A stretch of DNA of 29,818 bases, from NCBI GenBank assembly GCA_000969725.1, contig JXSR01S074544.1. One strand, written 5' to 3'. The DNA is from Ophiothrix spiculata. Its lineage: Eukaryota; Echinodermata; Ophiuroidea; Amphilepidida; Ophiotrichidae. The notes below the pieces were generated by a model. That model was not told the origin of the DNA. It worked only from the letters and a program-made list of their open reading frames with translations, and did not search any database. The position numbers and the translations under genes are program-made. Shown in pieces: positions 26,647 through 29,818 of the stretch (positions within the stretch are counted from its first letter, which is position 1; every line of letters begins with the position of its first letter).

Positions 26647-27329
26647 CTGTAATGATAAAAAATATTTTTATGACAAAGGAAGTTTTTACAACTCTTGTGA
26701 CGACACTGTCATGATAAGGTGGACACCATGCGTGAACAAAAAACAAGTTTGTTGGGTTGTTTTTTACGAACGGGTGATGCACTCGAGTAATCTGGAAGGT
26801 ATCAAAATTGCAAAAATCTAGACATAAGGATATAGCTTACAAAACCTTGGTGCTTGTTAAGGGTATCATGAAAATGAAATCTTTCTAAAAATACCATTTT
26901 CAATCAAAAAGAACAATTGACTGATAACTTTTTGTCATCTCAAATCTTTTGCTTTTGTCTGTTATTGATGTTATGAGCAATGTGTTGTTAAAATGGCAAT
27001 ATATAGCCAAGAAGATCTTATGGTAAGAAATCAATTAAGGCTTACTTGAAAAGGGAATGTTTTTCAGACTTGACTTGAACATACTTGTTTAGGGTGGGGA
27101 AAACAGGGCAAAATACTTGTTTTGGGTATAAAATGAGGGATAGGCCTAATTGTACTGGAGGGTCTATTTTGAAAGTAACGTTTGTGACCAAAAAATTTGA
27201 AAAAATTTCACTTTTAAATGGTCACAGAACCTAGCATAAACATTATTTCAACGAGTTTGTTGTTGATAATGGTGCTCACTTTTGGGATCAAGACATGCAA
27301 GTTTAAATTTTAAAATAATTGCCAAGATA
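26647..27329. other. NFS1 intron upstream of exon A
   Basis: AT-rich; no exon found. The region from about 27160 may be a diverged left extension of the direct repeat. Confidence 0.5.
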
Positions 27330-27800
27330 CTGAATAAAGTTCATGTAACGTTTGGTATCGTTTGTGACCTCGCACGGAAATGTTTTTTGCTCCAAATGAC
27401 TTCAAAGTAAAAATTCTCTTACATGTTTAATGAGCGAATTTTTTATTGCGCTTTTTTTACAGATGATGGGTAACATATTAACAAATAGTTCATATAAGTT
27501 GTAGGAAATTCTATCGTAGGATTTCTTTTAATGCAATGTTTTGTTTGGTAACGTCTGGTAACGTTTGTGACATTTTGGTGTAACTTTTTGGTAACGTTTG
27601 TGACATTTTTTAATTAAAACCTGTGCTCATTTATGCACGGATAGAAAAAATTCAAAATTTCTGATTAGAAAATACTTCTCACGTACGTACCGAGTAACAT
27701 TACGTATGACTGAAAAAACTGCTCATATGGTCAAATAAAAAAGCTGATTGTTTGCTTGAAATCAAAAAAGGTTTAGTTTTCACTGGAATGATCATGAGCC
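27330..27800 (+). repeat. Direct repeat of about 460 bp, copy 2
   Basis: Second copy of 23068-23528. The two copies enclose NFS1 exons A and B. Similarity may extend left to about 27160. Confidence 0.88.
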
Positions 27801-28023
27801 ACAAGCATGGTATCCACCTTGCAATAATAGTGACCCTCCCGGGTGTGATCCATCCCAAGAACTGACTAGATACCGCTGATACCATGGTAATTTTTCCAAG
27901 TCTAATTTGGACAACTCACATCACCATAACATAAGGTGGAGGGCAATCATAGTAGGCCCACTGTCTCCAGTCACCGAGGGTAGAATTGGTCGAATAAAGA
28001 GCAGTAAGTTTTTATATAGGCCT

Positions 28024-28492
28024 ACCGTATAAAAATATTCTTGTCATTTGATAACTTGCGTAAACTCACTTGATTAAAGTGCATACTGAGTTAAGCTTAC
28101 CGTGCATGCTTAGCCTAGCCTAGGCCTAGCTCTCTCCAAATGCAAGCAGCGCTTGAGGATTTCCGACAGCTGGGTAAAAAGCACTATATCATACAGTCAA
28201 TTCATCCATCAATTGTTTGAACTCATCCATCTGGTCAATTTTGTTTATTTCGTGAAACTACGCTACGGCAAGACGAATATATGTCAGAACGTAAACAAAC
28301 CTTCTCCGGCGTTATGTTTGTAAAAAAGCTGATATCGCCCTGCGGTGACATTACACCAGGGCAATATCACATTTATATTGACAAAAAATGCCCGGCTATG
28401 ATGTCAAGCAGGAAATATACCAAATATTTTGACAGTCTGACTCTAATGCAGTGTCAACCAATATCAAATGACAAGAATATTTTCATGCGGTA
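28024..28492. repeat. Segment bounded by inverted 29-bp arms
   Basis: ACCGTATAAAAATATTCTTG at 28024 is inverted at 28463-28492 (CAAGAATATTTTCATGCGGT). Inside, 28331-28368 forms a hairpin from GATATCGCCCTG and CAGGGCAATATC. On the minus strand an ATG at 28107 followed by CACG|gtaagc at 28100 is a splice-ready short start, but with no targeting peptide. Confidence 0.6.
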
Positions 28493-28691
28493 TATTATGG
28501 TTATAATTCCATAAAAACATGTTATTTATTTGGATCAAAGAATTGCATTGTGGATAAATAAGAAATGTATTATGGGATAGCGTCCATTTAAAACCACACA
28601 TTTTGTTATTATATATTTATAGGAAAATTACCTGAATTAATTGATTCTTTAAATCATCGTAATTCGAGAACGGTATATCCGTTTGACCTCA

Positions 28692-29460
28692 TTTAAGGTG
28701 GATCGAAAGGATGTTTCTGGAAATTAGAAACTGATTTTCAGGTACTTGCTAACATTGAACAAGTAAAGCTTAAAACTCTGAACAAACTGGTTTTTGTTGG
28801 AAGGAAATTGGACATACGGTTGTCAAGATATGCATGATTTAGGTGTCTTTGTCTTCTATCATATTTGCCGATATATTGATAAAGTTAATAAGCAACATTG
28901 GCAATATGTGCTCATTAATATTCATATTTGCCATTATTTTACCAATATCTTATGAATTTAAAAACCTTCATACCATTTTTATTGTACATAATTTTAACTT
29001 GAAACTTTGCCAATTGATGTGTTTCTATGGCCTAAAACATTAACATATGATTTACCCACCCATCTAATTTGCATATTTGCATAATTAAGCTAATTAATTA
29101 TGCAAATATGCAAATTAGATGGGCGGGTAAATCATACAATAAAGTTTTAGGTCATAGAAACACATTGGCAAAGTTTCAAGTTAAAATTCTTAGGTAAAAG
29201 TAGTATGAAGGATTATTCATAAAATATTGGCAAAAATTAATTAATGAGCATATTTTGCCACTTTTCCTCATTAACTTCATCAATATAATGGCAAAAACAA
29301 TAGAACACAAAGAAACTTTAAACAGAAATATCTCAAAAACTGTTTGTCCGATTTGGCTCAAATTTTGGAAATTGTAAGATTTTTTTGCTTAGTTCTCTGC
29401 AACAGGCCTACTTTTATCTCAGTCAGAGCAACTTCATTTTGCCTTTAATACCACCTTAAA
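28692..29460. mobile_element. 769-bp near-palindromic element
   Basis: Ends TTTAAGGTGG and CCACCTTAAA. Arms are complementary most strongly over about 28860-29310 around a centre near 29090, where ATTTGCATATTTGCATAATT meets its inverse. The outer 150 bp of each arm is more diverged. No coding capacity. Confidence 0.9.
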
Positions 29461-29615
29461 AACAATTTTCTTCTTTTTAAATGTACTTTCTTGTAAATAT
29501 TATCTTAAATCTATAAAAGCAATTCTAAATTTATATGTGGAGTACCTAACAAAGGCAGCTCATCAATTGGAGTCTAACTTGTTCAGTTACGGCTTTATAT
29601 TACGCGAACTTTTCA

Positions 29616-29693
29616 ATGTACGGCATGGGCCATGGAGACAATCGCGGAAGTCGGACTTTTGGGCCTAAAAATGAACGTAAAATCGCTTTTATG
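29616..29693 (+). CDS. Possible first coding exon of an unknown gene (partial)
   Basis: 26 codons from ATG at 29616 (MYGMGHGDNRGSRTFGPKNE then RKIAFM) run into a near-consensus donor ATG|gtaagtt. The segment is less AT-rich than its surroundings. I do not recognise the peptide. If real, the gene continues to the right on the plus strand and could be divergent from NFS1. A chance match is quite possible. Confidence 0.22.
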
Positions 29694-29818
29694 GTAAGTT
29701 AAGCTTGATGAATAAACTTTATATAGAATTTATAGAAAACCTTGATCATGTTGATGATTTAGAATTATTTAATTTTTTTATTTTAAAACAATAAAGGCAA
29801 TTTTGTTCCTTATTATGA

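Noticed and set aside
27700..27885. Minus-strand ORF MVSAVSSQFLGWITPG as NFS1 targeting peptide
   Set aside because: Attractive basic, hydrophobic start, but the nearest donor is poor, its phase does not match exon A, and the ORF runs into the direct repeat.
28281..28514. 77-residue plus-strand ORF
   Set aside because: Lies within an inverted-repeat segment, has no recognisable domain and is no longer than expected by chance.
1..29818. A new multi-gene system or viral insertion
   Set aside because: No reverse transcriptase, transposase, capsid-like or clustered unknown genes are visible; all mobile elements seen are short and nonautonomous.

Overview
This is animal nuclear DNA, not bacterial. 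Coding sequence is split into short exons with GT-AG introns, the background is AT-rich, and most of the window consists of short inverted-repeat transposons, tRNA-derived SINEs and simple repeats. The exon proteins resemble vertebrate sequences closely. Together with the repeat load this suggests an invertebrate, perhaps a marine deuterostome, but I cannot name the species.

The main gene is NFS1, the mitochondrial cysteine desulfurase, on the minus strand. I found eight consecutive internal exons between 26646 and 8601: 26570-26646, 25059-25175, 22186-22269, 19360-19413, 15420-15518, 12949-13042, 11155-11289 and 8601-8758. Every junction has a GT donor and AG acceptor, and all phases match, giving 272 continuous codons. 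The PLP-lysine motif is present. The targeting-peptide exon and the C-terminal exons with the catalytic cysteine loop were not recognised; the latter probably lie beyond the left edge.

At 1880-4057 on the plus strand is a broken single-exon rhodopsin-type GPCR. It has several frameshifts and a mariner-type element inserted in intracellular loop 2. If the missing NFS1 exons lie to the left, this pseudogene sits antisense inside an NFS1 intron.

The rest is introns filled with transposons. Five hAT-type miniature elements have exact 8-bp target duplications, including two that share one target site. There are TTAA-flanked piggyBac-like elements, a three-copy foldback family (one copy ends 4 nt inside an NFS1 splice donor), two SINE families, long palindromes, small minisatellites and degenerate telomere-like repeats. 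Intron 3 contains two decayed copies of exon 3, one split by a transposon, and the intron upstream of exon 7 holds an exact 35-bp copy of part of that exon.

I found no gene cluster, CRISPR array or other system that looks like a new biological pathway. The unusual content is in the exon ghosts, nested transposons and transposon-exon boundaries.
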